Source: Bacillota bacterium (GTDB taxonomy: Bacteria > Bacillota > Clostridia > Christensenellales > CAG-138). Taken from it: a stretch of DNA of 13,089 nucleotides. The translations under genes and the position numbers were made by a program. The DNA lies in assembly GCA_023458355.1 (NCBI GenBank), contig JAEWZS010000004.1, positions 1-13,089 on the forward strand. The letters run 5' to 3'. The notes under the pieces are model-generated. The model did no database searches, was not told the origin of the DNA, and saw only the letters and a list, made by a program, of their open reading frames with translations. Of this stretch, positions 6,082-13,089 are shown piece by piece (positions within the stretch are counted from its first letter, which is position 1; each line of letters begins with the position of its first letter).

Positions 6082-7230
6082 ATGTCATTTGTTTGGAATC
6101 TCCTCAAGGATACTGTTCTTTATGTCTTGGGAACTCTGGTACACAATCTACCGGCGCTTTTCATAGGCGTATTCATCGCTGCGGCGCTCGCGGTATACTT
6201 GGATCCTCATAAAATGAAAGGCTGGTTAATTCGCCGCTCGTCGGTATCTATTCCTGCGACGGTTGCGTTTGGCGCGTTCACGCCGTTTTGTGCCTGTGGG
6301 ACGATGGCTATTGTCTTGTCTATGATGGCGACCGCACTACCTTGGGGTCCCATCATGGCCTTCCTCACCTCCTCCCCGTTAATGAGCCCCGAAGGATTCG
6401 TTTTTATCGCAGGTGTTGTCGGCCCAATGTTCGCCATCGCGCTAGCGGTTGCATCGGTCGTCATCGGTCTCGGATCCGGCTACATCACCCATTTGATCGA
6501 GAAAAAGACGAACTTCTTACATGATCAGCTTCGCTTCACGAATCGTACAACTCCTGCAAGCAGCGGATGCGGATGTAAGGAAAAAAGGCAACCGGCAGCA
6601 GATACTTGCTGTGTAGGCAAAACCAAGAAGCTGTATAGATTGCCCGCTACGTCAAGGTTTATAGCGGTATCGGCTGCCCGCCGCAATCTAAAAGAAAGCG
6701 CGTGTGTCTGCGACTACGATGGAAGTATGTTAGCTTCGGTCGCATGCTGCGGCAGCGGAAGTCTCATGATGGATCAGGCAGCTAAAGCCAGGCCACGCGG
6801 AGATTTCTTAAAGAAATACAAGATTGACCGGCTTTTCAGAAATGTATTCGAGCTCGGTGTTGTTAAGATACTCCCTCTTTTTGCGCTGTTTGCAGGCATA
6901 GGTTTTTTGATCAATAGGTTCATCCCTTCGACGTGGATTACGGCAATTTTCGGTGCGGAAAACATCTTCGCTGTGCCTTTGGCTGCGGTTATCGGACTGC
7001 CTCTTTATGTAAACGGTGACTCCTCAATCCCGCTGATTCAGTCATTGATGAAAAGCGGCGTCAGCGGCGGGGCAATGCTTGCATTCCTCATCACCGGTCC
7101 CGGCACCAGTGCGGGCGTTATCGCCGGCGTTGCAACATTTTTGAAGAAGAAAGCCATTGCCCTCTATGTTGGCTATCTGCTCTTCGGTGCGATTCTACTC
7201 GGTTATGCATACGATTTGATTTTTGCCTAA
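6082..7230 (+). CDS. DUF318/ArsP-type permease with Cys-rich central loop
   Basis: Polytopic membrane protein, 382 residues, of the predicted-permease family that includes ArsP, known for efflux of trivalent organoarsenicals. The N-terminal half contains FTPFCACGTMAIVLSMM (66-82; Cys70, Cys72) and the conserved FLTSSPLMSPEGF. The C-terminal half contains GLPLYVNGDSSIPLIQSLM and LAFLITGPGTSAGV, the family's second repeat. A hydrophilic loop of about 115 residues (141-255) joins the halves and carries eight cysteines in pairs: CGC at 163-165, CC at 176-177, CVC at 208-210, CC at 222-223. ATG at 6082-6084 follows AGAAGGGGG; a longer reading frame extending back into the regulator gene was rejected. 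The regulator and operator imply metal-induced expression. The substrate is unknown; a methylated metal(loid) is an inference from family and neighbours. Confidence 0.88.
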   Translation: MSFVWNLLKDTVLYVLGTLVHNLPALFIGVFIAAALAVYLDPHKMKGWLIRRSSVSIPATVAFGAFTPFCACGTMAIVLSMMATALPWGPIMAFLTSSPLMSPEGFVFIAGVVGPMFAIALAVASVVIGLGSGYITHLIEKKTNFLHDQLRFTNRTTPASSGCGCKEKRQPAADTCCVGKTKKLYRLPATSRFIAVSAARRNLKESACVCDYDGSMLASVACCGSGSLMMDQAAKARPRGDFLKKYKIDRLFRNVFELGVVKILPLFALFAGIGFLINRFIPSTWITAIFGAENIFAVPLAAVIGLPLYVNGDSSIPLIQSLMKSGVSGGAMLAFLITGPGTSAGVIAGVATFLKKKAIALYVGYLLFGAILLGYAYDLIFA

Positions 7231-7265
7231 TCAAGTATGCACAAGCTTTGAATGGAGTCACATAG

Positions 7266-7296
7266 AAAAGCGCTGTCAGTCTTTGACAGCGCTTTT
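7266..7296. terminator. Bidirectional intrinsic terminator
   Basis: Perfect 13-bp stem (AAAAGCGCTGTCA paired with TGACAGCGCTTTT) with a 5-nt loop, flanked by A/T tracts on both sides. It lies between the ends of the convergent permease (7230) and ferritin-like (7333) genes and can serve both. Confidence 0.92.
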
Positions 7297-7332
7297 AATG
7301 TAACGACTAAGGACACTTTGTTGAATGTAAGC

Positions 7333-8568
7333 TTATCTAGCAATAGCCGTATTATCCGTTGTACGGTTCGTAAGTTCCTGCACGGGGTTTGGCTGTGCTT
7401 CCGCGCGATAATCCACATTGTGCTTTTGCTGGTGCTGTGCAACAACCGCATGGCTTGCTACCACATTTACATCGTGGTTGACTTTACCCTGGTAAAAGAA
7501 AAACTCGTGGTTTTGCGGCAGTTGAGCTACCTCGGCATACTGCTCCCGGTTTGCGGTCAAAAGTATCTGCTGTCCGAGGATTTGCCTTACATAGTCCCTT
7601 GTATCGTGGAACTGAAGAAGCTTCGGGAATGCTCCTCCCGGTATAACTTGCTGCCAATCCTTATTCTCATATTGCTTGAGAAGCGCCGCGGCCTTATGCA
7701 GATGCGAAATTTCCTGCTGCAAGTGTAATTCCCAAACCGATTTTACATTCGCATCCACTTCGTCCTGGTAAAAGGAATAGTAAAGATAACACTCCGTATA
7801 CTCATGAAGCAGCAAATTCTCAAGCCAGGTGCAGTTAGGGTCGAGCAGTGAACCGTAATGGGATACATGCTGCTCCTCTATCATGGCTATTTCCATATAC
7901 AACTTACGCCCGAGGTCGTTGTAATAGGTATTGCCGATGTTCATATAAAAGTTCATGGTCTGCTGCTCACCCGCGGTAATGATAAGCGTATTAAGCTTTG
8001 TTCGGATATCGGCTGTCTTAAAGTCAACCGGTGTTTTAACTGAATCATACGGGAAACGGTGCTCCGCAATCGTCGGGCGGCCCGGTGTTATATCCACATA
8101 GCTTTTAACAAGCTGCTGCGCAGGTATTTGGGCATCCAAATCCAGTAAATTCGAGTAACGGTAAAGGTGGTCAAAATCCTCCAAAAGAGCAAAGTTGAGC
8201 GCCTGTTTTACATAGGCGTTCGGCTCATTTTGCGCAAGCCACGCAGTCAGGTCAACGGCAACATGCTCGTACCCTATGGTGGTTTCAAGAGCTGTCTCAT
8301 CAAGGGGTTTTAGCCAGTTAATATGCTTTTGCTGCTGCTGTTCAATGCGGCGAGACAGCGCAAGTTCACGTCTCAAGTCGTTATTTTGGCAGTTGCGGTG
8401 AAACTGATGCTTAAACAAAGCCGCTTCCACTTCAATGCCGTTCATAAGTATAATACGCACTTTAGTATAAGGGTCCACTGTCAACTTGTTATATGGTGTG
8501 GGATACATGGTTGCCCAGTCCATGATTGTATCCTTAATTTCCACCGGATTTTGCTCAAACGGATTCAT
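7333..8568 (-). CDS. Ferritin-like di-iron protein of unknown function
   Basis: A 411-residue soluble protein that I recognise only as a ferritin-like family member common in anaerobes. Residues 195-300 show a complete four-helix di-iron ligand pattern: Glu201 (AGEQQT), Glu231-x-x-His234 (EEQH), Glu256 (HEYTE) and Glu286-x-x-His289 (EISH). Residues 36-142 look like a weaker second copy, with Glu101 and Asp131-x-x-His134 exactly 100 residues before Glu201 and Glu231/His234. The C-terminal ~100 residues are Gln/Asn/His-rich without a clear motif. No signal peptide or membrane segment is seen. ATG at 8566-8568 follows AAGGAG at 7-nt spacing. The gene stands alone, converges on the permease and ends at the shared terminator. 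A redox or oxygen/peroxide-scavenging role is typical of the fold but not shown here. Confidence 0.88.
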   Translation of the reverse strand: MNPFEQNPVEIKDTIMDWATMYPTPYNKLTVDPYTKVRIILMNGIEVEAALFKHQFHRNCQNNDLRRELALSRRIEQQQQKHINWLKPLDETALETTIGYEHVAVDLTAWLAQNEPNAYVKQALNFALLEDFDHLYRYSNLLDLDAQIPAQQLVKSYVDITPGRPTIAEHRFPYDSVKTPVDFKTADIRTKLNTLIITAGEQQTMNFYMNIGNTYYNDLGRKLYMEIAMIEEQHVSHYGSLLDPNCTWLENLLLHEYTECYLYYSFYQDEVDANVKSVWELHLQQEISHLHKAAALLKQYENKDWQQVIPGGAFPKLLQFHDTRDYVRQILGQQILLTANREQYAEVAQLPQNHEFFFYQGKVNHDVNVVASHAVVAQHQQKHNVDYRAEAQPNPVQELTNRTTDNTAIAR

Positions 8569-8706
8569 TGTATATCTCCTTTTTCAGTTTATACCGATGT
8601 GTTTTTGGCACGTAAGCTCAATCCTAGAATGTGCTGCGCGGCGGCATAATAATCGCCCGGTTGGCAAAACCTAGCAATACAGCTTTAACGAAAGGTGTGA
8701 ACATAG

Positions 8707-11046
8707 ATAGATTTTGCAATCGGAAAAAGCATCGAGCGTAAGGAAGCGCGGGACAAGGTAACAGGAAAAGCCGAATATACCGATGATTTGCCGATAGTCG
8801 GTGTACTTAGTGCGCGGCTTTTAACGAGCACCTGTGCCCATGGAAAGATACTTCATCTCGATACAGCAAAAGCCCTTGCTACAAGAGGGGTTCAATCCGT
8901 TATTACAGGAAAAGACTGTAGGGAATTGTTTGGCCCGCTTACTGAGGATAGGCCTGCACTCGCAAGAGATGTTGTACGATATGCGGGAGAACCCGTCGCT
9001 ATCGTTGTCGCCCTTGATGAGCCGACTGCAGAAAAGGCAGTTCGGCTTATTGAAGTAGAATATGCTCCCCTGCCTACAGTACTTACACCATCGCAAGCTC
9101 TACAAGAAAATGCCTGTTTAGTTCATAATAAGACCAACGGTTATAAGAAAGTAATGCCCCACATCTATCCGGAGGCCGGGACTAATATAGCGAGCCGCTA
9201 TAAAATACGCAAGGGAGATGTTGATTTAGCCTTCTCAACGTGCGAGGTGATTGTCGAGCATTCATTTTCCCTGCCGCCCTCCGACCACCTTGCCATGGAG
9301 GTGCGCACTGCTCGCGCAGAAATAGCTTCCGATGGAAAAGTAACCATTACCACATCCTCACAAGCGCCTTATTCAGTAATAAGACAGATTTCGGAAGCGT
9401 ACCTGATCCCCGCAGGGCAAATACAGGTAAAAGTGCCCTTTGTGGGCGGTGCTTTCGGCGGAAAAGCGCCTGTATTTCTTGAGATTTTGGCTTTCTTGGC
9501 ATCAAGAAGCGTAGGTGGAAAAGCGGTACGTTTAACCATCCCTCGTGAGCAGGATATGGCATCTGCCCCCTGCCGCATCGGTTTGGAGGCAGATATAAAA
9601 CTCGGTGCCGACAAAAACGGATTTCTTAAAGCTGCGAAGATGACGTTTAGACTCGACTGTGGCGCGTACACCGACATTTCGCCCAATATGGCAAAGGCCA
9701 TTGCGGTGGATTGTACCGGGCCCTATCATGTTGGAAACCTAAGCTGTGACGCTTTATGTGTTTATACAAATCATACTTTTACTACCTCTTTTCGAAGTTT
9801 TGCGCATGAGTCCTATACGTTTTGCATCGAGCGCATAATGGATATGCTCGCTAAAAAATGCGGAATTGACCCTTTGGAGCTTCGAATTAAAAACGCCATT
9901 CAACCGGGGAACTTAACACCGACCCAGGTCGTTTGCACACCTGACTTAATCGGGAATTTAACCGAATGCCTAAATAAATTAAAGCCGCTTTGCAGTTGGG
10001 ATGGCGGGAAGCCGATTTTTATTAAGAAGAGCACCGTACGTGCAAAGGGCGTTGCCTGCTTTTGGAAAACGGAAAATCCCCCTACCGATGCCGTTTCCGG
10101 TGCGCTTATAACCTTCAATGCGGACGGGAGCGTGAATCTTAACACAGGTGTTGTGGAAATGGGTTCAGGCGGGCAAACCAACCTGGCAATCCTTTTGGCA
10201 GAAAAGCTGAAAATCGACCCACAGCAGGTTCATGTGGTTTTGCCCGTAGATACCCGCACGGCTCCCGAGCACTGGAAAACCGTCGCAAGCCTTACAGGAT
10301 ATATGGCAGGCCACGCGGTCATGCGGGCAGCTGATGATATTATTTCTCAGCTTCGCACAAACGGTGCAGAGGCATTTCAATGCAGCAAGGACGAAATTGA
10401 AGTTGCATACGGTCGCGTATTTTCTAAGAAAAATCCGGAGCATTTCGTAGCCTTTAAGGATATTGTGCAGGGTTACAAATCAAAAACCGGTGAATCGATC
10501 GGCGAGCCGGCCTTAGGCCGGGGCGGATTTATGCTCAAAGGCTTAACCATGCTCGATCCTAAAACCGGCCGTGGCAGAACCGGGCCTTCATGGACGCTTG
10601 GTGCGCAAGCGGTAGAGATAGAAGCCGATCTTACAACGTATTCCTACCGTATTCTTTCAGCCTCGACCGTTATAGATATCGGAAAAGCCATAAATCCGAA
10701 ACTCATGCGCGCTATGGTTATAGGCGGTATGTCCATGGGGATAAGCTTAGCAAGCAGGGAAGCATGTTCCTACACGGAGCAAGGCACGCCACTACTGCCG
10801 AATTTGCGCTCTTATAAGCTTATGCATATAGGCCAGGAGCCGGAGTATCGCGTGGATTTTGTAGAAACACCGGAATCCGATTCGCCTTACGGTGTCAGAA
10901 GCTATTCCGAGCATGGCATTATCGGCATTCCCGCAGCATTGGGAAATGCATTGTCCTCGGCTTTTAATATTGAACTCTCTCACTTACCGCTTACGCCGGA
11001 ACAGATTTGGAAAACCGCTAAGGAATTGAAAAATGATACCTTGTGA
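8707..11046 (+). CDS. Xanthine dehydrogenase-family molybdopterin subunit (5' end uncertain, possibly frameshifted)
   Basis: Catalytic large subunit of a molybdenum hydroxylase. Motifs, counted from 8707 (779 residues): GKAEYTDDL at the N-terminus, GGAFGGK at 247-253, FRSFAHE at 362-368, EMGSGGQT at 484-491 and GVRSYSEHGI near the C-terminus with the candidate catalytic Glu735, then LPLTPEQIW. Substrate cannot be told; the wording matches uncharacterised clostridial members more than classical xanthine dehydrogenase. The start is a problem. The first ordinary start codon in frame is a TTG at 8788, without a ribosome binding site and inside conserved sequence. The 27 codons before it (IGKSIERKEARDKVTG...) are clearly family-like and run back to a stop at 8704-8706 without ATG, GTG or TTG. 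A TAGA tandem duplication here may have shifted the frame. It overlaps the FAD subunit by 14 nt. Confidence 0.88.
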   Translation: MDFAIGKSIERKEARDKVTGKAEYTDDLPIVGVLSARLLTSTCAHGKILHLDTAKALATRGVQSVITGKDCRELFGPLTEDRPALARDVVRYAGEPVAIVVALDEPTAEKAVRLIEVEYAPLPTVLTPSQALQENACLVHNKTNGYKKVMPHIYPEAGTNIASRYKIRKGDVDLAFSTCEVIVEHSFSLPPSDHLAMEVRTARAEIASDGKVTITTSSQAPYSVIRQISEAYLIPAGQIQVKVPFVGGAFGGKAPVFLEILAFLASRSVGGKAVRLTIPREQDMASAPCRIGLEADIKLGADKNGFLKAAKMTFRLDCGAYTDISPNMAKAIAVDCTGPYHVGNLSCDALCVYTNHTFTTSFRSFAHESYTFCIERIMDMLAKKCGIDPLELRIKNAIQPGNLTPTQVVCTPDLIGNLTECLNKLKPLCSWDGGKPIFIKKSTVRAKGVACFWKTENPPTDAVSGALITFNADGSVNLNTGVVEMGSGGQTNLAILLAEKLKIDPQQVHVVLPVDTRTAPEHWKTVASLTGYMAGHAVMRAADDIISQLRTNGAEAFQCSKDEIEVAYGRVFSKKNPEHFVAFKDIVQGYKSKTGESIGEPALGRGGFMLKGLTMLDPKTGRGRTGPSWTLGAQAVEIEADLTTYSYRILSASTVIDIGKAINPKLMRAMVIGGMSMGISLASREACSYTEQGTPLLPNLRSYKLMHIGQEPEYRVDFVETPESDSPYGVRSYSEHGIIGIPAALGNALSSAFNIELSHLPLTPEQIWKTAKELKNDTL

Positions 11047-11872
11047 CTTTCTATATTGCCGTCCTGATACGCTAAAAGATGCATATGAAGCATTTATGGA
11101 GCTGCAAAACAGCGGGAAAAACCCCGTCTATTACGCAGGCGGCAGCGAAATTATAACCATGTCGAGATCCGGAAGTATTATGCCCGGTGCGGTTATAGAT
11201 ATAAAAGCAATTCCTGACTGCATGCCGATAAACGAGGATGACGAAAACTTGAATATCGGTGCAGCCTGTACGCTGCACCAAATTAAAGAATCAAAGCTGT
11301 ATCCGCTTCTTGCCTTAACATCCGGAAGAATTGCCGACCACACCAACCAGTGCAGGATAACACTAGGCGGTAATTTGTGCGGAACCATTCATTATCGCGA
11401 GACGAGCCTTCCGATGCTTCTATCCGATGCCATGATTACGCTATACGGAAACGTTGGAAAAAAGAAGGTACCTTTTCAAAGTGTTTTTGCGGGTCGTATG
11501 AAGCTTAAATCGGAAGAGTTGGTTGTCCAACTGCATGTTCCGAAATGGGCTTTACAATTACAGCACTTCCATGTAAAAAGGACAACCAACGAGAAGATAG
11601 ATTATCCTCTTGTAAGCATGGCAGCTATAATCGTCAACAATGCTTTGAGGGTTGCTTTCTCAGGTGTTTGTTTTAATCCTTTTAGAAGCATCCCCATGGA
11701 AGCGGTACTAAACAATCGTACCTTGACTTTCAGCGAGCGTGCAGAGCAAGCCGTAAAGCTTCTGCCTGAGCCTGTTCTTTGTGATATCAAAGGCTCCGGT
11801 GCATACCGTATATTTGTTTTAAAAAATATGCTGGAGTCCCTTATGGAGGAGTTTACAAATGGTCAGGTATGA
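11033..11872 (+). CDS. Xanthine dehydrogenase-family FAD-binding subunit
   Basis: Medium subunit (279 residues) that carries FAD and passes electrons from the iron-sulfur subunit to an acceptor. The FAD-binding segments of the CO dehydrogenase/xanthine dehydrogenase flavoprotein family are visible: YYAGGSEIITM (33-43) and the second flavin loop NQCRITLGGNLCGT (105-118). VIDIKAIP and LNIGAACTLHQI lie between them as expected, and the C-terminal domain (about 170-275) matches the family's CO_deh_flav_C region. ATG at 11033-11035 has AAGGA 8 nt upstream. The gene overlaps the Mo subunit and the 2Fe-2S subunit by 14 nt each, indicating translational coupling and complex assembly. The length is normal. 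Confidence 0.95.
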   Translation: MIPCDFLYCRPDTLKDAYEAFMELQNSGKNPVYYAGGSEIITMSRSGSIMPGAVIDIKAIPDCMPINEDDENLNIGAACTLHQIKESKLYPLLALTSGRIADHTNQCRITLGGNLCGTIHYRETSLPMLLSDAMITLYGNVGKKKVPFQSVFAGRMKLKSEELVVQLHVPKWALQLQHFHVKRTTNEKIDYPLVSMAAIIVNNALRVAFSGVCFNPFRSIPMEAVLNNRTLTFSERAEQAVKLLPEPVLCDIKGSGAYRIFVLKNMLESLMEEFTNGQV

Positions 11873-12329
11873 GGGAAAGACGGTTGTTAAGCTTACCGTA
11901 AACGGAGAGCTTCATGAAATTGCAGTGCGTCCCGGAGACCTATTGCTCGATGTGCTTCGAGAACAGCTCGCTCTTACGGGTGCTAAGCCCGGATGTAAAA
12001 ACGGCGATTGCGGTGCCTGCACCGTTGTGATGGACGATTTACCCGTTAAATCCTGCCTGGTTCTCGCAGTAGAAGCGGAAGGACACCCCATTATGACAGT
12101 CGAGGGTTTGGGTGGTATAACACCTATTCAAAACGCTTTTGTGGAGCAAGATGCTTTTCAATGCGGCTATTGTACATCCGGTTTTTTAATGGTCATACAT
12201 GCGCTTAAGATGCAGTACCCTACCATGCCCGAAGAATACATCATTGAAGAATGGCTGCAATCCAACATCTGCCGCTGCACAAGCTATCAGGAAATTCGTA
12301 ACGCGGTAAAGCAAATGTACGGAGCATAA
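11859..12329 (+). CDS. Xanthine dehydrogenase-family 2Fe-2S subunit
   Basis: Small subunit (156 residues) carrying the two 2Fe-2S clusters that link the molybdenum centre to FAD. The plant-ferredoxin-type N-terminal domain has Cys46, Cys51, Cys54 and Cys66 (PGCKNGDCGACTVV ... KSC). The C-terminal helical domain has Cys102, Cys105, Cys138 and Cys140 (QCGYCTSGF ... NICRCTSY). All eight ligands are present and the length is standard for the family. ATG at 11859-11861 follows GGAGGA. It is the last gene of the three-gene operon, with a terminator just downstream. No Moco maturation or sulfuration gene accompanies it within the window. Confidence 0.97.
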   Translation: MVRYEGKTVVKLTVNGELHEIAVRPGDLLLDVLREQLALTGAKPGCKNGDCGACTVVMDDLPVKSCLVLAVEAEGHPIMTVEGLGGITPIQNAFVEQDAFQCGYCTSGFLMVIHALKMQYPTMPEEYIIEEWLQSNICRCTSYQEIRNAVKQMYGA

Positions 12330-12361
12330 GCTAAAGAACTCATACACCCTTCTAAAACTCT

Positions 12362-12391
12362 AACCGTCGTAATGCACTGCGGCGGTTTTTT
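12362..12391 (+). terminator. Intrinsic terminator of the molybdenum hydroxylase operon
   Basis: Eight-bp stem AACCGTCG / CGGCGGTT (one T-G pair) around a 10-nt loop, running into a T tract (12386-12391), 32 nt after the stop of the 2Fe-2S subunit. Confidence 0.82.
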
Positions 12392-12468
12392 ATGTTTTGC
12401 GGATTTCCCCTAATACCGTACAAGCGCTGCCTCATAGTATGTTTTATCTCAATAGGAGGTTTTTATGA

Positions 12469-12621
12469 ATGGCAAATCGCAGCGTAGTCGTTTGTACAAG
12501 CAAATTTAAGTCCGGTGCGGATAAGCCGTCCCGGGCTTTGCTGACGAAGCGGTGGATTGAAATTATTAACCTTTCCGAAAAGAGTAAGAAAAACGCTAAC
12601 CGATCCTCTAAAGTAAAGTAA
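12469..12621 (+). CDS. Small basic protein of unknown function, upstream of the recombinase
   Basis: A 50-residue reading frame beginning MANRSVVVCTSKF and containing TKRWIEIINLSEKSKK, rich in Lys and Ser. A strong AGGAGG (12454-12459) lies 9 nt before this ATG. An alternative ATG at 12465, in another frame, gives only 14 codons. I do not recognise the family with certainty; short basic frames with a similar 'KRWIELIN' core are often seen just ahead of clostridial serine recombinases. It is followed by 165 nt of hairpin-rich sequence and then the recombinase. A role in regulating or directing recombination would be speculation. Confidence 0.5.
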   Translation: MANRSVVVCTSKFKSGADKPSRALLTKRWIEIINLSEKSKKNANRSSKVK

Positions 12622-12655
12622 TTTAATTGCTACCCCAACAAAATCCTGAAACATC

Positions 12656-12754
12656 TTGGCGGTCTATTTGCCGCCAATCTGTGTCAAAAATGCTCGGAAT
12701 ACGTTCCGGTATACCTGCGCTTTTTTCCTTGTCTGGCGACAAATATTCTCGCCA
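12656..12754. repeat. Cluster of short hairpins upstream of the recombinase
   Basis: Stem 1: TTGGCGG (12656-12662) with CCGCCAA (12671-12677). Stem 2: CGGAA (12695-12699) with TTCCG (12704-12708). Palindrome GGTATACC at 12708-12715. Stem 3: TGGCGA (12734-12739) with TCGCCA (12749-12754). Stems 1 and 3 are both followed by the same GCCAATCTG, so they are diverged direct copies about 78 nt apart. No reading frame here looks real. It could be a regulatory leader or part of a recombination site. Confidence 0.55.
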
Positions 12755-12786
12755 ATCTGAATTCATGATTTCATTGGGGGAGCAAT

Positions 12787-13089
12787 ATGAAGGCCGCTGT
12801 TTACTGCCGACTGTCTGATGAGGACAGGGATAAACGCGATCCGTCCGCCGACAGCGAAAGCATCCAAAACCAAAAAACCATGCTGGTGCAGTTTATTTTG
12901 CAGCAGGGTTGGGAGCTTTATAAAATCTACAGCGATGACGACTATACAGGTGCCGACCGCAACAGGCCGGAGTTTAACAACCTGCTTGCGGATGCGGAAT
13001 TAAGAAAGTTCCAAATTGTTGTATGCAAAACCCAATCGAGGTTTACAAGGGAAATGGAGTATGTGGAAAAATACCTACATACTCTTTTT
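12787..13089 (+). CDS. Large serine recombinase, N-terminal part (runs off the window)
   Basis: The first 101 residues are present. MKAAVYCRLSDED carries the nucleophile Ser10 in the usual YxRxS setting of resolvase/invertase catalytic domains. It continues with SIQNQKTMLVQFILQQGW, YSDDDYTGADRNRPEFNNLL and then VVCKTQSRFTRE, all conserved in clostridial TnpX/Tn-type large serine recombinases. Downstream recombinase and zinc-ribbon domains would lie beyond the window. ATG at 12787-12789 follows GGGGGAG closely. Such enzymes excise and insert transposons, integrative elements or prophages, so the element it belongs to most likely extends to the right. Confidence 0.93.
   Translation, partial: MKAAVYCRLSDEDRDKRDPSADSESIQNQKTMLVQFILQQGWELYKIYSDDDYTGADRNRPEFNNLLADAELRKFQIVVCKTQSRFTREMEYVEKYLHTLF

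Noticed and set aside
7252..7728. 158-codon plus-strand reading frame opposite the ferritin-like gene
   Set aside because: It is antisense to a well-supported gene, starts inside the terminator region and has no recognisable motif.
8569..8706. Possible promoters or a riboswitch between the ferritin-like and Mo-subunit genes
   Set aside because: TTGGCA-N17-TTTAAC at 8661-8689 is weak and would start transcription at the ribosome binding site; no convincing structured leader was found.
8821..11388. Reading frames on both strands inside the molybdenum hydroxylase genes
   Set aside because: They are alternative-frame shadows of genes with complete cofactor motifs.
12627..13003. Reading frames of about 60 codons overlapping the hairpin cluster and recombinase start
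   Set aside because: They run through stem-loops or in the wrong frame across the recombinase and lack motifs.
1..13089. CRISPR arrays, tRNA and rRNA genes
   Set aside because: No regularly spaced repeats and no recognisable tRNA or rRNA segments were seen on either strand.

Overview
The window looks like a chromosomal or mobile-element segment from an anaerobic, probably spore-former-type Firmicute (Clostridia or Negativicutes). The evidence is strong AGGAGG-type ribosome binding sites, many obligate-anaerobe gene families, moderate GC by eye, and a Tn-type large serine recombinase. The species cannot be named from sequence alone.

Left half, minus strand (about 5600 down to 1): one tightly packed operon in the order arsR - hgcA - hgcB - acr3 - arsN1-like acetyltransferase - arsD - arsA - arsC (arsC runs off the window). 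The gaps are at most 19 nt and several genes overlap. This is an arsenic detoxification operon: sensor, arsenite efflux, ArsD chaperone, ArsA ATPase, arsenate reductase and an arsinothricin-type acetyltransferase. The mercury-methylation pair hgcA/hgcB is inserted directly behind the arsR sensor. HgcA carries the diagnostic cap-helix motif NVWCAAGK, five membrane segments and the NFTGSST segment. HgcB carries two 4Fe-4S motifs, GVGC and a terminal Cys pair. A consensus-like promoter with a 9-bp inverted repeat straddling its -10 box precedes arsR, so mercury methylation is probably under arsenite-responsive control.

Divergent from it, plus strand (5658-7230): a second, different ArsR-family regulator and a DUF318/ArsP-type permease whose two halves are joined by a Cys-rich loop. 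A perfect operator (ATCGTA-N4-TACGAT core) sits downstream of the -10 box of the regulator's promoter. A second copy lies in front of the permease. The two operons therefore have different operator sequences. The permease is a candidate exporter of methylated metal(loid), which is inference. A strong bidirectional terminator (7266-7296) closes this unit and the convergent gene after it.

Middle, minus strand (7333-8568): a 411-residue ferritin-like protein of unknown role, with one complete di-iron ligand set and an apparent degenerate second set.

Right, plus strand (about 8707-12329): a three-gene molybdenum hydroxylase operon of the xanthine dehydrogenase family (Mo subunit, FAD subunit, 2Fe-2S subunit), translationally coupled by 14-nt overlaps. 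The Mo subunit has coding-like sequence upstream of its first ordinary start codon and a TAGA tandem duplication that may be a frameshift. A terminator follows.

Far right (12450-13089): a small ORF, a stretch with several hairpins, and the N-terminus of a large serine recombinase. This probably marks the edge of a mobile element.
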